Shown here in pieces: positions 10,281 to 19,520 of a stretch of 64,000 nucleotides of DNA. Location: the NCBI RefSeq assembly GCF_900963305.1, contig NC_042528.1, positions 15,313,722-15,377,721 of the forward strand, given 5' to 3'. Numbering within the stretch: position 1 is the first letter of the stretch; each line of letters opens with the position of its first letter. The DNA comes from Echeneis naucrates (taxonomy: Eukaryota; Chordata; Actinopteri; Carangiformes; Echeneidae). The translations under genes were made by a program, and so were the position numbers. A model generated the notes under the pieces. It was not told the DNA's origin, made no database searches, and was given only the letters and a program-made list of their open reading frames with translations.

Positions 10281-11072
10281 CACTCTCAGTGGAGTTCCTG
10301 CTCATCACTTCCTGTATTACAGCTTTTACTTGCAGTTTCTGGACAAGGCAAAGTGGTTGTTGCTGTGTTGAGCAGATGGAAATGTGGTGATTGGCCACTT
10401 TTCACAGATGACAAACTTTGGGAAGAGTCATGATGGTCAGGCAGTGACATTGGCAACGCAATACTCAGGGCACGTGAAAAAAGCTCGTGAAAAAAGTACC
10501 CATTTAAAATCAATATGATACCAAATATGATATAGGAGGAATATCCAATGATTAAAATTAATTATTAAGTTGTTGTGATGGTTCAGAAATTAAATAAAAT
10601 CGGCCCCCTTGTCCGGCCACAGCAACCGTTTAGCTGTCTTTCCATCTTCCATCTTACATAAATAAAAAAATAAAACGTCACTCACTGTTGAAATAGAAAA
10701 AAACTTCATTTATAATGAGTTATAGTTTTCAATAAAATAATTGGATTCTATATTCAATTTCTAAAACCTAACAAATATAACCATATAAAACAGCCAAATG
10801 ACAACATTAATGACGTTTTAAATGACAGGAAACGTCATGTTACCATGACAGCAAAGAGTTAGGGGGGAAGCCCGGCAGCAATTTCCAACGTTATGGGAGT
10901 TCTATGTTCGTCAGTCAGGCTACCCAACTCGTCCAGAATGATGAATAAAGGGTGCTCCCTGAGCCTGTTGACACATTGGGAGTGAGAACATGTTGGAAAA
11001 ACATGTGGCATGCTGCAGCCCATCACTGCAGATCAGCAGGTCTGACTGAAAACAAACTGTAAAGTATGAACC
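10281..11072. other. Intergenic sequence
   Basis: No gene. A family C flank lies at 10340-10440; 10500-10850 is AT-rich and unassigned; 10950-11010 resembles 36580-36620. Confidence 0.4.
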
Positions 11073-11133
11073 ACAGCACTGCTGGGGTTTGAATGCTTAG
11101 GGTGCGAGAGGTCGTGGATTCAAATCCCGAATT
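11073..11133 (+). pseudogene. Fused antisense Thr end and sense tRNA-Pro(AGG) 3-prime half
   Basis: Bases 11073-11096 match the 3-prime end of tRNA-Thr in antisense. At the shared GAATGC they switch into the anticodon arm (TTAGGGT) and T arm of tRNA-Pro in sense. The same junction is found at 20822-20881. Confidence 0.65.
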
Positions 11134-11290
11134 AGTGCTTGTATCATTTTGCCAATATCAGTTGCTGACCATCATGACTCTTACCAAAGTTTGTCTTCTG
11201 GGCAAAGCAGTCAATCACGAAATTTCTGTCTACGCAACAACCATTAAATTACTATTTCTCTTCAGTGGAGTAGGAACTCCACTGAGAGTG
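11134..11290. repeat. Family C flank between Pro and Thr relics
   Basis: A stretch with CATCATGACTC and AAAGTTTGTCT, repeated about eleven times in the window (for example 10390-10440, 13570-13660, 17370-17430, 18490-18570, 20900-21010, 33470-33540, 35030-35160, 37410-37520). Here it links a tRNA-Pro 3-prime end to an antisense Thr relic. Confidence 0.6.
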
Positions 11291-11350
11291 AAGCACTGCT
11301 GGGGTTTGAACGCAGGATGTCCTGTTTACAAGGCAGACACTTTAAGCAGC
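11291..11350 (-). pseudogene. tRNA-Thr(TGT) relic fused to tRNA-Gln
   Basis: The minus strand has the Thr anticodon arm (TGT) and T arm. Its D arm is cut where tRNA-Gln sequence starts at 11351. Confidence 0.6.
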
Positions 11351-11412
11351 TAGATTTGAACTCGGATCGCTGGATTCAGAGTCCAGAGTGCTAACCATTA
11401 CACCATGGAGCC
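11351..11412 (-). pseudogene. tRNA-Gln(CTG) lacking the 3-prime acceptor
   Basis: The minus strand reads GGCTCCATGGTGTAATGG through anticodon CTG to the T loop TTCAAATC, then runs directly into the Thr relic. The acceptor 3-prime strand is absent. Confidence 0.7.
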
Positions 11413-11504
11413 AGGCAGGTGTGTGTGTTCATGTGGATGTGAAAGGAATTTTAGTCTTTTAAAAAGGCAAAAGTCAACCAAAATACCTTTGTTTGCAGAA
11501 ACTC

Positions 11505-11547
11505 AGAGTAGCTCAGTTGGTAGAGCATCAGACTTTTAATCTGATCT
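11505..11547 (+). pseudogene. tRNA-Lys(TTT) 5-prime fragment
   Basis: D arm TAGCTCAGTTGGTAGAGC and anticodon arm with TTT match tRNA-Lys. It stops at the anticodon stem and joins a repeat also seen at 9830-9870 and 16030-16090. Confidence 0.6.
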
Positions 11548-12001
11548 TAATCTTGATAATGAAAACTGAGCACCAGTTAGTGCTCTGATCCTCTTAGATG
11601 AGTCCTAACAACATCACTCAGCTCTCCAATATTTTAATGCCGTGCCAATTACAGACATTCTCCAACATGGTCTGTAGCTCTCTAAGTGGGAAACTTGGTC
11701 CATGAAAACAACCAACCGTTGTTGACAGGATTTGAGTGTGACGTATCCATCTGTGTCGCGTGGGGCATCAATGAAAGGCAGGAAATGCCTTTGATCTCCA
11801 GTGACGTCACACAGTCTCGTTGTGGAGTTATTAGTTGTTGATTCTGCAAAAATGTGGTGCGGTGAAATGGTCCATAGAAGTCTAATATCACCGAAACATG
11901 TTAACCAGACAGTGTTCAAGGATTTGAGGTTTAAACCACTAAAATCTCATTATTAACTAAAGCTGTGTCTGTTATATCTGTAACATTTAACATTATGCAG
12001 A
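11548..12001. other. Intergenic flank repeats
   Basis: No gene. Segment 11560-11720 recurs near 9820-9930 and 16030-16190, each time next to a tRNA-Ser copy. Segment 11870-11990 recurs near 43440-43540, 39610-39720 and 51780-51900. Confidence 0.5.
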
Positions 12002-12075
12002 AGGCACTGCTGGGATTTGAACCCAGGATCTCCTGTTTACAAGACAGGCGCTTTGACCAGCTAAGCCACAGCACC
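12002..12075 (-). tRNA. tRNA-Thr(TGT)
   Basis: Full 74-nt cloverleaf: GGTGCTGTGGCTTAGCTGG, anticodon loop CTTGTAA (TGT), GGGTTCAAATCCC, acceptor CAGTGCC plus T. All stems pair. Confidence 0.92.
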
Positions 12076-12341
12076 ACTCTGATGTACATGTATATACAGA
12101 GGATCTGGTAATGGAAGTGTAATGTGTATACTGCAGCTGAGGTTGTTGTTGTGGTTTGTTTTAATGTAGGAGTGCAGCGTTTGGATGCTCCAATCAATTG
12201 TCAATTGAGATTGAGGTAGTGATTTAATCATTTTACTCCTGGAGATACTTTCACTATATATAATCATACTGTGCAAATAAAGATCAGTATATGCATCACG
12301 GTACCACTTTGGGTTTGTTTAGAGAACATGTGCTGACGGCT

Positions 12342-12411
12342 GGGGAATTAGCTCAAATGGTACCCATGACCTTGGCGTTATCAGCGCCACACTCGAACCA
12401 TTGCCGTTAGC
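12342..12411. pseudogene. Head-to-head fusion of tRNA-Ala(AGC) and inverted tRNA-Ile(GAT)
   Basis: 12342-12362 is the 5-prime end of tRNA-Ala on the plus strand (GGGGAATTAGCTCAAATGG). At about 12363 it switches to tRNA-Ile in antisense, with anticodon arm GCGCTGATAACGCC. The Ile part and its flank are an inverted copy of 17950-18060. Confidence 0.7.
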
Positions 12412-12471
12412 TGTGTATGAGGGAGCTGAGCTGACCATTCAGTGTGTAGTGGGTTCGAGTTTTGTTCGCAG

Positions 12472-12553
12472 GGTAGTGTGGCAGAGCGGTCCAAGGTGCT
12501 GGATTAAGGCCCCAGTCTCTTCGGAGGCGTGGGTTCGAATCCCACCGCTGCCA
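12472..12553 (+). tRNA. tRNA-Leu(AAG)
   Basis: 82-nt class II tRNA with anticodon loop TTAAGGC (AAG), GGGTTCGAATCCC and acceptor CCGCTGCC plus A. There is one anticodon-stem mismatch and a C-to-A change in the D arm (GGCAGAGCGG). Confidence 0.88.
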
Positions 12554-12789
12554 GTTTGTTTCTTGTCAATGAAAACTAATCAGCTAATTCGGGCATTTTT
12601 TGTCTCCCTGTGAACAAAAGTTACAGAAGCCAGTGAAAGACGATACCAACACCAGGTGGGCTGAAATGAGAAACATCACAGTCAACCAGAGTTCGTGGGT
12701 TCATGTAGGTTTGGCAGGGGACACCCAAATTTGAACTGAATGGTGAACTGAATGGTGAACAGAACATCCTGCATTAGTGGGCTCAGCCA

Positions 12790-12862
12790 GCTGAAATAGC
12801 TCAGCTGGGAGAGCGTTAGACTGAAGATCTAAAGGTCCCTGGTTTAATCCTGGGTTTCGGTT
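12790..12862 (+). tRNA. tRNA-Phe(GAA)
   Basis: 73-nt cloverleaf, ATAGCTCAGCTGG, loop ACTGAAGAT (GAA). The acceptor pairs with G-T wobbles. The B box is changed to GGTTTAATCC. A run of seven T follows within 5 nt, a good Pol III terminator. Confidence 0.85.
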
Positions 12863-13154
12863 TTTTTGACCTACCTTTCCAATATTCTCCCTCCTCTTTC
12901 AACCACACCATGAAATATTGTGAGTTTGGATGCGTCACGCTGACTGGTTGTGTGTCCAAAAGGCTGTCAAACACATCTTTCTTCCATTTTCTCCTCCAAA
13001 CATTTGTACACAGTTTTGAGATTTCCCATAATGTCATATGTGTGTCATTTTTGCAGTGAAGTATTTCATTAAATGTAAAACTGGAGTGTTGCAAAGATGC
13101 TGTGTCATCGAATCCCATATGGACCAATGAACGTCTACCACTGATCTACATCCT

Positions 13155-13181
13155 CTTTGGGTTCGAATCCCACTTCTGACA
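13155..13181 (+). pseudogene. tRNA-Leu 3-prime end fragment
   Basis: T arm and acceptor (GGGTTCGAATCCC, TTCTGACA) of the Leu(CAG/CAA) type, with no tRNA sequence before it. Bases 12863-13154 hold only a duplicated flank also seen at 47620-47830. Confidence 0.5.
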
Positions 13182-13784
13182 GAAATGTCTTTTCTTTCAC
13201 CTCTACTGCTGTTAGTTGTGTTTGGGGACAAAGTTGTTTTATGTATATAATATGTATTACATAACAACTAATTACACTTGGATGAATTAAAATTTTATTT
13301 TTTTACTTTAACAGTAAGTGAAAACACGAAGAACAAGTGTGCATGTGGAGACATCCTCTTCCTCTGTGTCCTGGACACTAAAAAGCAGATGAAGCAAAAT
13401 AGGTGAGAACAGATGATGTTCAGTTGTTGAAATTTCTTTATTTGGACGATATGCTTTGATCATAATCATGGACCAGCAAAGATGGTGACAGATAGAACAT
13501 CATGTTATGTCAGCACCACAAAAGTAGTACAAAGAAGTACCAAGATATACAGAGGATCTGAAAATATTGCAAAGTGGCTGACTATCATGACTCCTAGCAA
13601 AGTTTGTCTCCTGTGAAAAGCAGTCAATCACCAATATCCCTTCTCCTCAGCACAGCATGAGCCACAAAATTAACATTGCTCTTGCTTCCGTTGCCAAGAT
13701 ACTGCAACTAGCAACCAGACAGCAAACCTCACACAGCTCCATAGTATTACAGTTAGCACCCCTATCGGCTGAAAGGCAACAGAT
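13182..13784. repeat. Duplicated flank of a tRNA-Pro unit
   Basis: 13490-13784 aligns with 18420-18699 and, inverted, with 33322-33620. In each case it leads into the 3-prime end of a tRNA-Pro. No gene seen. Confidence 0.6.
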
Positions 13785-13806
13785 GGGCTCATCCGGGATT
13801 TGAACC
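13785..13806 (-). pseudogene. tRNA-Pro 3-prime end fragment
   Basis: Only the T arm and acceptor (TTCAAATCCCGGATGAGCCC) remain on the minus strand. The tRNA is cut where PIF/Harbinger-like sequence starts. Confidence 0.6.
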
Positions 13807-13807
13807 T

Positions 13808-13912
13808 CCATTGATGATGGCTTTTTATAGAGGTTGTGCACACGTGCAACTCAACGTGAACATGAACCAACTAAGATCAGCTGTTCTGGAACCGGATACT
13901 CAGATTTTCAAA
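13808..13912 (-). mobile_element. PIF/Harbinger-like DNA transposon fragment
   Basis: Short piece of the same repeat as at 24077-24320 and 38290-38560, sharing ATAGAGGTTGTGC and GATCAGCTGTTCTGGAAC. No transposase part is present. Confidence 0.5.
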
Positions 13913-13922
13913 GAGAAATTGG

Positions 13923-13996
13923 CAGTACTGATGCTGAGCTGCTTAAAGTGTCTGTCTTGTAAACAGGACATCCTGCATTCATACTCCAGCAGTGCT
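13923..13996 (+). pseudogene. tRNA-Thr(TGT)-derived pseudogene
   Basis: Same family as 10207-10280. The anticodon loop CTTGTAA keeps TGT, the D arm is altered, and the T loop is decayed (ATTCATACTCC). The 3-prime flank CTCTCAGTGGAGTTCCT is conserved among the copies. Confidence 0.65.
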
Positions 13997-14238
13997 TCGC
14001 TCTCAGTGGAGTTCCTCCTCATCACCTCAACTAAGCAGAAAGTCATCTCTGCAGTTGTTCTCTGAAACGTCTGTATCTGTATCGTAGAAGAAGTAAACAT
14101 TTTACATTTTCTTGCAAAAGAAAAAAAAAACACAGAAGCACACATTCACCATATAAGAAGTGGAGACGGTTTGGCAGCTAAGCCAACTTTGTCCATAAAC
14201 ACACCTTGCTGCAGTAGAGGTGAAAGAAATGCACTTTC

Positions 14239-14321
14239 TGTCAGAAGTGGGATTTGAACCCACACCTCCAGGGGAGATTGCGACCTGAACGCAGTGCCTT
14301 AGACCGCTCAGCCATTCTGAC
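14239..14321 (-). tRNA. tRNA-Leu(CAG)
   Basis: Full 83-nt class II tRNA: GTCAGAATGGCTGAGCGG, anticodon CAG, long variable arm, GGGTTCAAATCCC, TTCTGACA. Stems pair. Unlike the copy at 44837, the 3-prime flank has only TTT, so termination may be weak. Confidence 0.9.
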
Positions 14322-14769
14322 AACAAAAGCTTGCAAATGAGCCGAAAAATTTGTCAAAAAACAATCAATCTGACAATCAATCTGTCTTTTTCTTTTGTCC
14401 TCAGTAAAATAAACTACATTTAAAAGCTTCACAATGTGAACAAGCTTCCAATGACAACCGTCCCAAGTAAAGTCTCCATATTGTTCAACTTTTGCCCAAA
14501 TGATTCAGTTGTGGAACTAATTTTCACTCCTATGCCGATGATCCCCTCCAACGAGACAACCACCTTTTGTTACTCAGTGTGATTCAACTTTTTTAAGATT
14601 TGGCAATATATATGAATGAATCTGATTTAATTTGAATCTGTGATTTTTGTTTTGGTGGCCATCAGAATTTATAATGAAACTAGTTGTGCTAACTCAGGCG
14701 TGGCTGGATTTGTGAAGTAATGTCAAATCTGTAAATATTAGTCAAAGAAGACAAGAAGACAAATGTCTC
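14322..14769. other. Intergenic sequence
   Basis: No gene. The first part is the 5-prime flank shared by the Leu(CAG) copies (also 895-960 and 44920-44970). The rest is AT-rich with no recognisable feature. Confidence 0.4.
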
Positions 14770-14831
14770 CCTTCGATAGCTCAGTTGATAGAGCGGAGGA
14801 CTGTAGAGGCTTACAGCTGAAATCCTTAGGT
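14770..14831 (+). pseudogene. tRNA-Tyr(GTA) with intron, 3-prime truncated
   Basis: CCTTCGATAGCTCAGTTG matches the acceptor and D arm of tRNA-Tyr. Anticodon GTA is followed by an intron of about 15 nt at the usual place, then ATCCTTAGGT. The T arm and acceptor are replaced by the family B flank repeat. Confidence 0.75.
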
Positions 14832-15096
14832 GATTCTGTGATGTCGCAAAGGTTCTAATGACATCACAGAGATCAAAGGCTCCTCCCATTTTTTTGTCAT
14901 GACCTCCACAGTAGAGTGCACTCTGTTAATGAAGCTCAAAAGACAAACATGGTCCTGCCAGATAACTTTGAGTTCTGCAGACAGAAGGAACACAAAACTG
15001 GAATTATTTGGACTGAACTGGATTTGAAACCTTCACTGTTGGACTTTGGAGAAGTGGGTGATGAACATCCAGCACGAATTTAGACAGTCATACAGT
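14832..15096 (+). repeat. Family B flank, upstream of tRNA-Leu(AAG)
   Basis: Contains the near-palindromic TGTGATGTC ... TGACATCACAG segment and then CTCCTCCCATTTTTTT. About twelve copies are in the window, including 18780-18870, 20220-20290, 25410-25680, 31570-31700, 33130-33240, 38760-38880, 45700-45860, 46590-46760, 49140-49240 and 51470-51560. It leads into tRNA-Leu(AAG) here and at 25683. Confidence 0.65.
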
Positions 15097-15178
15097 GGTA
15101 GTGTGGCCGAGCGGTCCAAGGCGCTGGATTAAGGCTCCAGTCTCTTCGGAGGCGTGGGTTCGAATCCCACCACTGCCA
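15097..15178 (+). tRNA. tRNA-Leu(AAG)
   Basis: Textbook 82-nt tRNA: GGTAGTGTGGCCGAGCGG, loop TTAAGGC, CTTCGG variable arm, GGGTTCGAATCCC, CACTGCC plus A. Nothing broken. No T run of four or more directly follows. Confidence 0.94.
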
Positions 15179-15465
15179 CTTTGTTTCTTGTAAATGGAAA
15201 CCAATCCACTAAGTCAGGCACTTTTCATCTCCCTGCGAACAAAAGTTACAGTGACAGACGATACCAACACCAGCTGGGCTGAAATGAGAAACATCACAGT
15301 CAGCCTTTTCAGACCCAGGTAGGTTTGGAGGTCTACCAGGTCCAATTCTCTCCAGATGTCCCCAAACACACGCTTCCCCTCCAGGTTTGTCATCTCCAGT
15401 ATAATTCCCTTGATGGACTCTGGGAAAAAGAGTTGGAAGCTGTGCTGGGAGCTTTGCTGTGCATG

Positions 15466-15547
15466 GTTGTTGTGGCCGAGTGGTTAAGGCGATGGACTAG
15501 AAATCCGTTGGGGTTTCCCCGCCCAGGTTCAAATCCTGCCAACAACG
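15466..15547 (+). tRNA. tRNA-Ser(AGA)
   Basis: 82-nt class II tRNA: GTTGTTGTGGCCGAGTGG, loop CTAGAAA (AGA), GGTTCAAATCC, acceptor CAACAAC plus G. TTTTTT follows about 8 nt later. Confidence 0.92.
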
Positions 15548-16192
15548 GTTGGTTGTTTTTTCCGGTTTGGGAAGCCTTTCAATGTCGCTCCAGTTGTGCT
15601 TCTGAGCAAGCTATTAGCTTTTAAAACTAAATTTATTTTTAAGTCACAAGAGCATCTGAATCTCCAAAGAAATAACGATACAAAAATAACTATACTAAAT
15701 AAATAAGACAAAATAAATTAATTGACCATTAACTGTTATTTTTATTTTTTTCCAAAATAAGCTTTTCCTCTGGAGCCACAGGTTGCCGACCCCGGCCCTA
15801 ATCTAAGTGATTTCCATGTATTCTTCATTGTGAGACGATGTTAAGGAGGGAATTAATGTTATGTAAATATAATGATACATTATATCATCTATATTAATTT
15901 ACATTATCTGAAATTTTTTGTCAGGCTTCCTCTCTTGCCTTGTTTGCAGAAACACTGTTGCAGTGTTGCTATTCTCGTTCTTGCGTCCATGGCCTGGAAG
16001 TGGAACTAAAGGTGTGTCCCTATCACCGACCTTGATAATGAAAACTGAGCACCAGTCAGTGCGCTGATCCTCTAAGATGAGTCCTAACAACATGAATCAG
16101 CTGTCCCATATTTTAATGCCGTGCATATTACAGATATTCTCTAACCTGCTCTGGAGCTCTCTCACTGGGAAACTTGGTCAAAAATGACTAGC
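15548..16192. other. Intergenic sequence
   Basis: No gene. 15600-15950 is AT-rich and unassigned. 15980-16190 is the Ser flank repeat also found at 9770-9930 and 11560-11720. Confidence 0.4.
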
Positions 16193-16274
16193 CGTTGTTG
16201 GCAGGATTCGAACCTACGCAGGAAAACCCCAATGGATTTCAAGTCCATCGCCTTAACCACTCGGCCACAACAAC
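16193..16274 (-). tRNA. tRNA-Ser(TGA)
   Basis: 82-nt class II tRNA, loop CTTGAAA (TGA), GGTTCGAATCC, acceptor CAACAAC plus G. ATTTTT lies about 10 nt past the 3-prime end on the minus strand. The body closely matches the Ser(AGA) copies. Confidence 0.92.
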
Positions 16275-16432
16275 CATTAGCTGCATAGGTTTCTTAAATA
16301 AATAAAGTAACAAAAGTAATCATAAACAGCCCTTCAAAAAGGGGGACCAGAGGGTGTGTGCTAACGACAGGCTCATCACACACCGGCATGAAGCTGGCCC
16401 CCCAACCCCCCAAAAAATTCAGAGAAACAGTC

Positions 16433-16548
16433 TGAGGAGGGGTTCCAGGTCAGTATCTGGAGGATTTTGCAGATGATGTGCTCCTTTCGGCACCATCAGC
16501 CTGAGAACAACAGCACTCATTGGTTCGGTTCACAGAAGAGTGTGAAGC
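16433..16548 (+). mobile_element. LINE reverse-transcriptase fragment
   Basis: Short piece of a non-LTR retrotransposon RT domain: the motif FADDVLLSAP can be read near 16465-16500. It also occurs in longer form at 22042-22237 and 24577-24755. It runs directly into initiator tRNA-Met sequence at about 16549. Confidence 0.7.
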
Positions 16549-16598
16549 AGCAGTGGAGCAGTGGAAGAGTGCTGGGCCCAAAACCCACCTCTGCTGAG
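16549..16598 (+). pseudogene. Initiator tRNA-Met fragment, anticodon CAA
   Basis: Matches AGCAGTGGAGCAG and GCTGGGCCCAAAACCC; the CAT anticodon is changed to CAA as in the copy at 21973. Most of the T arm is missing. Confidence 0.55.
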
Positions 16599-16773
16599 GC
16601 AGTGATGCAAATAACAAACTACATTGAGCAATGTTTACTGCCTTTACTGCCACTACATGTTGATGTTACCACAGCTGTGCTGTCCCTTTCCTCTACACCT
16701 CCACTGATGTGATTAAATTTTCCATTAACTGTTGGTCGAAATTTACTACATAGCTTTTCATCTCTCATTTCAG

Positions 16774-16832
16774 CATTGAACCCGGGGCCTCATACATGCA
16801 AAGCATGCACCTTACCGCTCAGCTACATCCCC
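16774..16832 (-). pseudogene. tRNA-Ala(TGC) without 3-prime acceptor
   Basis: The minus strand reads GGGGATGTAGCTGAGCGG, anticodon TGC, GGGTTCAAT and then diverges. Its 5-prime flank is shared with 44387-44480. Confidence 0.65.
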
Positions 16833-17310
16833 TGCTTGGTGGGCAGCTTTAGCTAACCAGATGGCTGCTGAGCTCCTGTGACAGCATCTGTCTGATGAAA
16901 CCTTTTGGATGAGATGAGGCCGTTGATAATGCTGCCTGTCCTGCTGAATTTAGGTCACCTGCACTTTTGGAAACAGTCAGAGCTCCAGACACAATAACTG
17001 ATTGTAAAACTAAAGAAAAATACTTTAAACATGAGCTCTGTGTCACATTCATGCAGCTTGTGTACAAACAGACACCTGAAACACCTCCTGTGTGGAGAGT
17101 GGAGTGTGTCTTTGGATGAAAGATACACTGTTTGGTTCTGAGCTGATCATTAATAATCAATCAATGAATGTCATGCCATGTTGCAATCATAAATGCCTTA
17201 ATTCTTGTCTCCTGTGAAAAGTGGTCAATCACCAAATTTCCTTCTGCTAAACACAAAATTACAGTTTCTCTTGTTCACAGACTGCAGGTAAAAGCTGTAG
17301 TACAGGAAGT
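16833..17310. other. Intergenic flank sequence
   Basis: No gene. 16833-17165 recurs in part at 36060-36130, 37840-37930 and 44390-44520; 17170-17270 is a family C flank. Confidence 0.45.
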
Positions 17311-17338
17311 GTCCTGGGTTGAAATCCCAGTCGAGCCC
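17311..17338 (+). pseudogene. tRNA-Pro 3-prime fragment
   Basis: GTCCTGGGTTGAAATCCC and GAGCCC are the T arm and acceptor of tRNA-Pro, joined at 17310 to the flank normally beside the Thr-derived copies. Confidence 0.5.
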
Positions 17339-17476
17339 ATAATGTCTTGTGGCCAACAGAAGTGCCTCACTCTCATGACTCTTACCAAAGTTTGTCTCCT
17401 ATGAAAAGGCACTCACCAATTTCCTTCTGCTAAACACAGGACCGTGCAACAACATTAACATCTTCTCTTGTCTACT

Positions 17477-17548
17477 GCAGCCAGGGCTTCAAAGCCTCGG
17501 TCTTCTGATCCAAAGTCAAACACCTTGTCCTTTGGGCCATGTGGGGTC
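17477..17548 (-). pseudogene. tRNA-Arg-like pseudogene, anticodon TTG
   Basis: Minus-strand Arg-type body with loop ACTTTGGAT (TTG), the same anticodon change as at 1761. The D and T arms are damaged (GGCCCAAAGG, GCTTTGAAGCC). Confidence 0.6.
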
Positions 17549-17737
17549 TGAGTGTCGCCCATTTTAATGTCCTGTTGTCAGTTTGTTGTCTGTTCTTGTC
17601 ATATTTCATTTCTTGAAAACCCAGAGGTGGATGATGGAAACCATCCTTTGCTAAGGCAGTGATGCAAATAACAAACAATGTGCTACATTGTACCTTTTCA
17701 CAAAGCATAGCTTGCAGTTGCAGTAAAGTTGGTGATA

Positions 17738-17792
17738 ATCCATGCTAATCCATTGTGCTCTGCACATGTGGGTTCGAATCCCATCCTCGTCA
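17738..17792 (+). pseudogene. tRNA-Ser(GCT) 3-prime half
   Basis: Starts in the anticodon arm (GCT in ATGCTAATCC), then a long variable arm, GGGTTCGAATCCC and CCTCGTC. No D arm or 5-prime acceptor. Confidence 0.7.
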
Positions 17793-17990
17793 GTGTTCAT
17801 CGTTCCTCGTTGGAAAAAAAATGAAAGATCTGACAACAGTTTTGAAAGCAGATACAGTCCATCCAACTTTGAATTAACCTTAAAGAGGTTTCAAGGATAT
17901 TTAGAGAATGTTCAAGAAGGACCAACATGGACAGGCAGGATTCAAACCCCCTACACACTGAATGGTCTGCAGCTCAGCTGCCTCATACAC

Positions 17991-18059
17991 AGCTAACTGC
18001 AATGGTGAGAGTGTGGTGCTGATAACGCCAAGGTCATGGGCTCAATCCCAATACTGACC
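17991..18059 (+). pseudogene. tRNA-Ile(GAT) pseudogene
   Basis: Anticodon arm GGTGCTGATAACGCC, GGTCATGGG and GCTCAATCC match tRNA-Ile. The acceptor strands do not pair. An inverted copy is fused to tRNA-Ala at 12363. Confidence 0.6.
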
Positions 18060-18699
18060 ACATGCAGCATCTCAGAACATGATACCTTTCACTCTGTCTG
18101 TATGAAACCCCATAGACTTCAACACACTTTGACTTGACTTTCCAACCAGTGAAGCCGGTAGACTGCAGGTGGAAGTCTCAGTACTTTTTAAAACATGCAC
18201 AATAAAAATAAAACAAAATAATTAAAACCAATTTAAAGAAAAGTCAGACCGAACCTGAATGCTCCATCTGGACTCAGGTTCTGATTGGACCTCAGCTGAT
18301 GTTAATCAGTGTAATCAGAGCAGAGAGCAGCTCCGGTATGAAACCAGAATCATTGATCCCCCACGCAACACAGATGCATACGTCACACTCTCTCATGTTT
18401 GCTTCAAATGGTGAGCTCAGCACCACAAAAGTAGTACAAAGAAGTACCAAGATGTACAGAGGATATGAAAATATTGCAAAGTAAGTGGCTGACCATCATC
18501 TAACCCTCCTACCAAAGTTTGTCTCCTGTGAAAAGCAGTCAATCACCAATATCCCTTCTCCTCAGCACAGCATGAGCCACAAAACTACCATTGCTCTTGC
18601 TTCAGTTGCCAAGATACTGTAACTAACAACCAGACAGCAAACCTCACACAGCTCCATAGTGTAACAGTTAGCACCCTTATTGACTGAAAGGCAACAGAT
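18060..18699. repeat. Duplicated flank of a tRNA-Pro unit
   Basis: 18060-18420 holds nothing recognised. 18420-18699 is the Pro-unit flank shared with 13490-13784 and, inverted, with 33322-33620. It includes a relic of the tRNA-Gln D arm (CTCCATAGTGTAACAGTTAGC). Confidence 0.5.
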
Positions 18700-18771
18700 G
18701 GGCTCGTCCGGGATTTGAACCCGGGACCTCTCGCACCCTAAGCAAGAATCATACCCCTAGACCAACGAGCC
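18700..18771 (-). tRNA. tRNA-Pro(AGG)
   Basis: 72-nt cloverleaf: GGCTCGTTGGTCTAGGGG, loop TTAGGGT (AGG), GGGTTCAAATCCC, acceptor GACGAGCC plus C. Divergently placed from tRNA-Thr(AGT) at 19034, with family B between them. Confidence 0.93.
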
Positions 18772-19033
18772 ATGTGGGCTGGGGAGGTCATGACAAAAAA
18801 GTGGGAGGAGTCTTTGATCCCTTTGATGTCATTCGAACCTTTGTGACATCACAGAATCAGCATCTCCTTTTGAACGTTTGTGGGTTGTTTTTTTTTTTTT
18901 ATTAACCTCATTATTTACACACAGCACATTCAGGACATTAATGTGACAGTTTATTATATGCTAAAGAAACGATGGTCAGCCACGTACGTTGGGGGTATTT
19001 TCAGATCCAAAATACATCCCTGTACATCAGAGT

Positions 19034-19107
19034 GGTGCTGTGGCTTAGTTGGTCAAAGCGCCTGTCTAGTAAACAGGAGATCCTGGGTTCAAATCCCAGC
19101 AGTGCCT
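19034..19107 (+). tRNA. tRNA-Thr(AGT)
   Basis: 74-nt cloverleaf: GGTGCTGTGGCTTAGTTGG, loop CTAGTAA (AGT), GGGTTCAAATCCC, CAGTGCC plus T. All stems pair. Confidence 0.93.
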
Positions 19108-19350
19108 CATTGATAAAATTTAAGGCTGTTGAACTCATGTAAGTTCTGTTAAAAAGACACAGCACTCTCTCTGACCAGTCAGTTAACTGTCACAGTCTCT
19201 TTGGAGCAGCCTGAAGTTTTGTGGAAGAGGTGAAACCAAACCAGATACTATCCAGCAAAAACAGCTGAGCAGAGTGCTGTGGATTTGAGCCGGTAACAGG
19301 CTTTGATGTCATTAGAACATTTGTGACATCACAGAATCAGTATTCAGGGG

Positions 19351-19407
19351 TGCGGTCTAAGGTCGCAGTCTCTCCTGGAGGTGCGAATTCAAATCCCACT
19401 TCTGACA
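19351..19407 (+). pseudogene. tRNA-Leu(CAG)-type pseudogene, anticodon arm deleted
   Basis: Part of the D arm (GCGGTCTAAGG) joins straight to the 3-prime side of the anticodon stem, then the variable arm, T arm and TTCTGACA. The anticodon itself is gone. Confidence 0.6.
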
Positions 19408-19520
19408 GAAACTGCTTTTCTTTTCTCGACTGCTGTAAGATGTGTTTGGGGACAAAGTTTTGACCACCCACACTTCAGGCAGGCTATCAGGCAGTCTTTA
19501 CTGTAAGGCCACTTTCAGAC

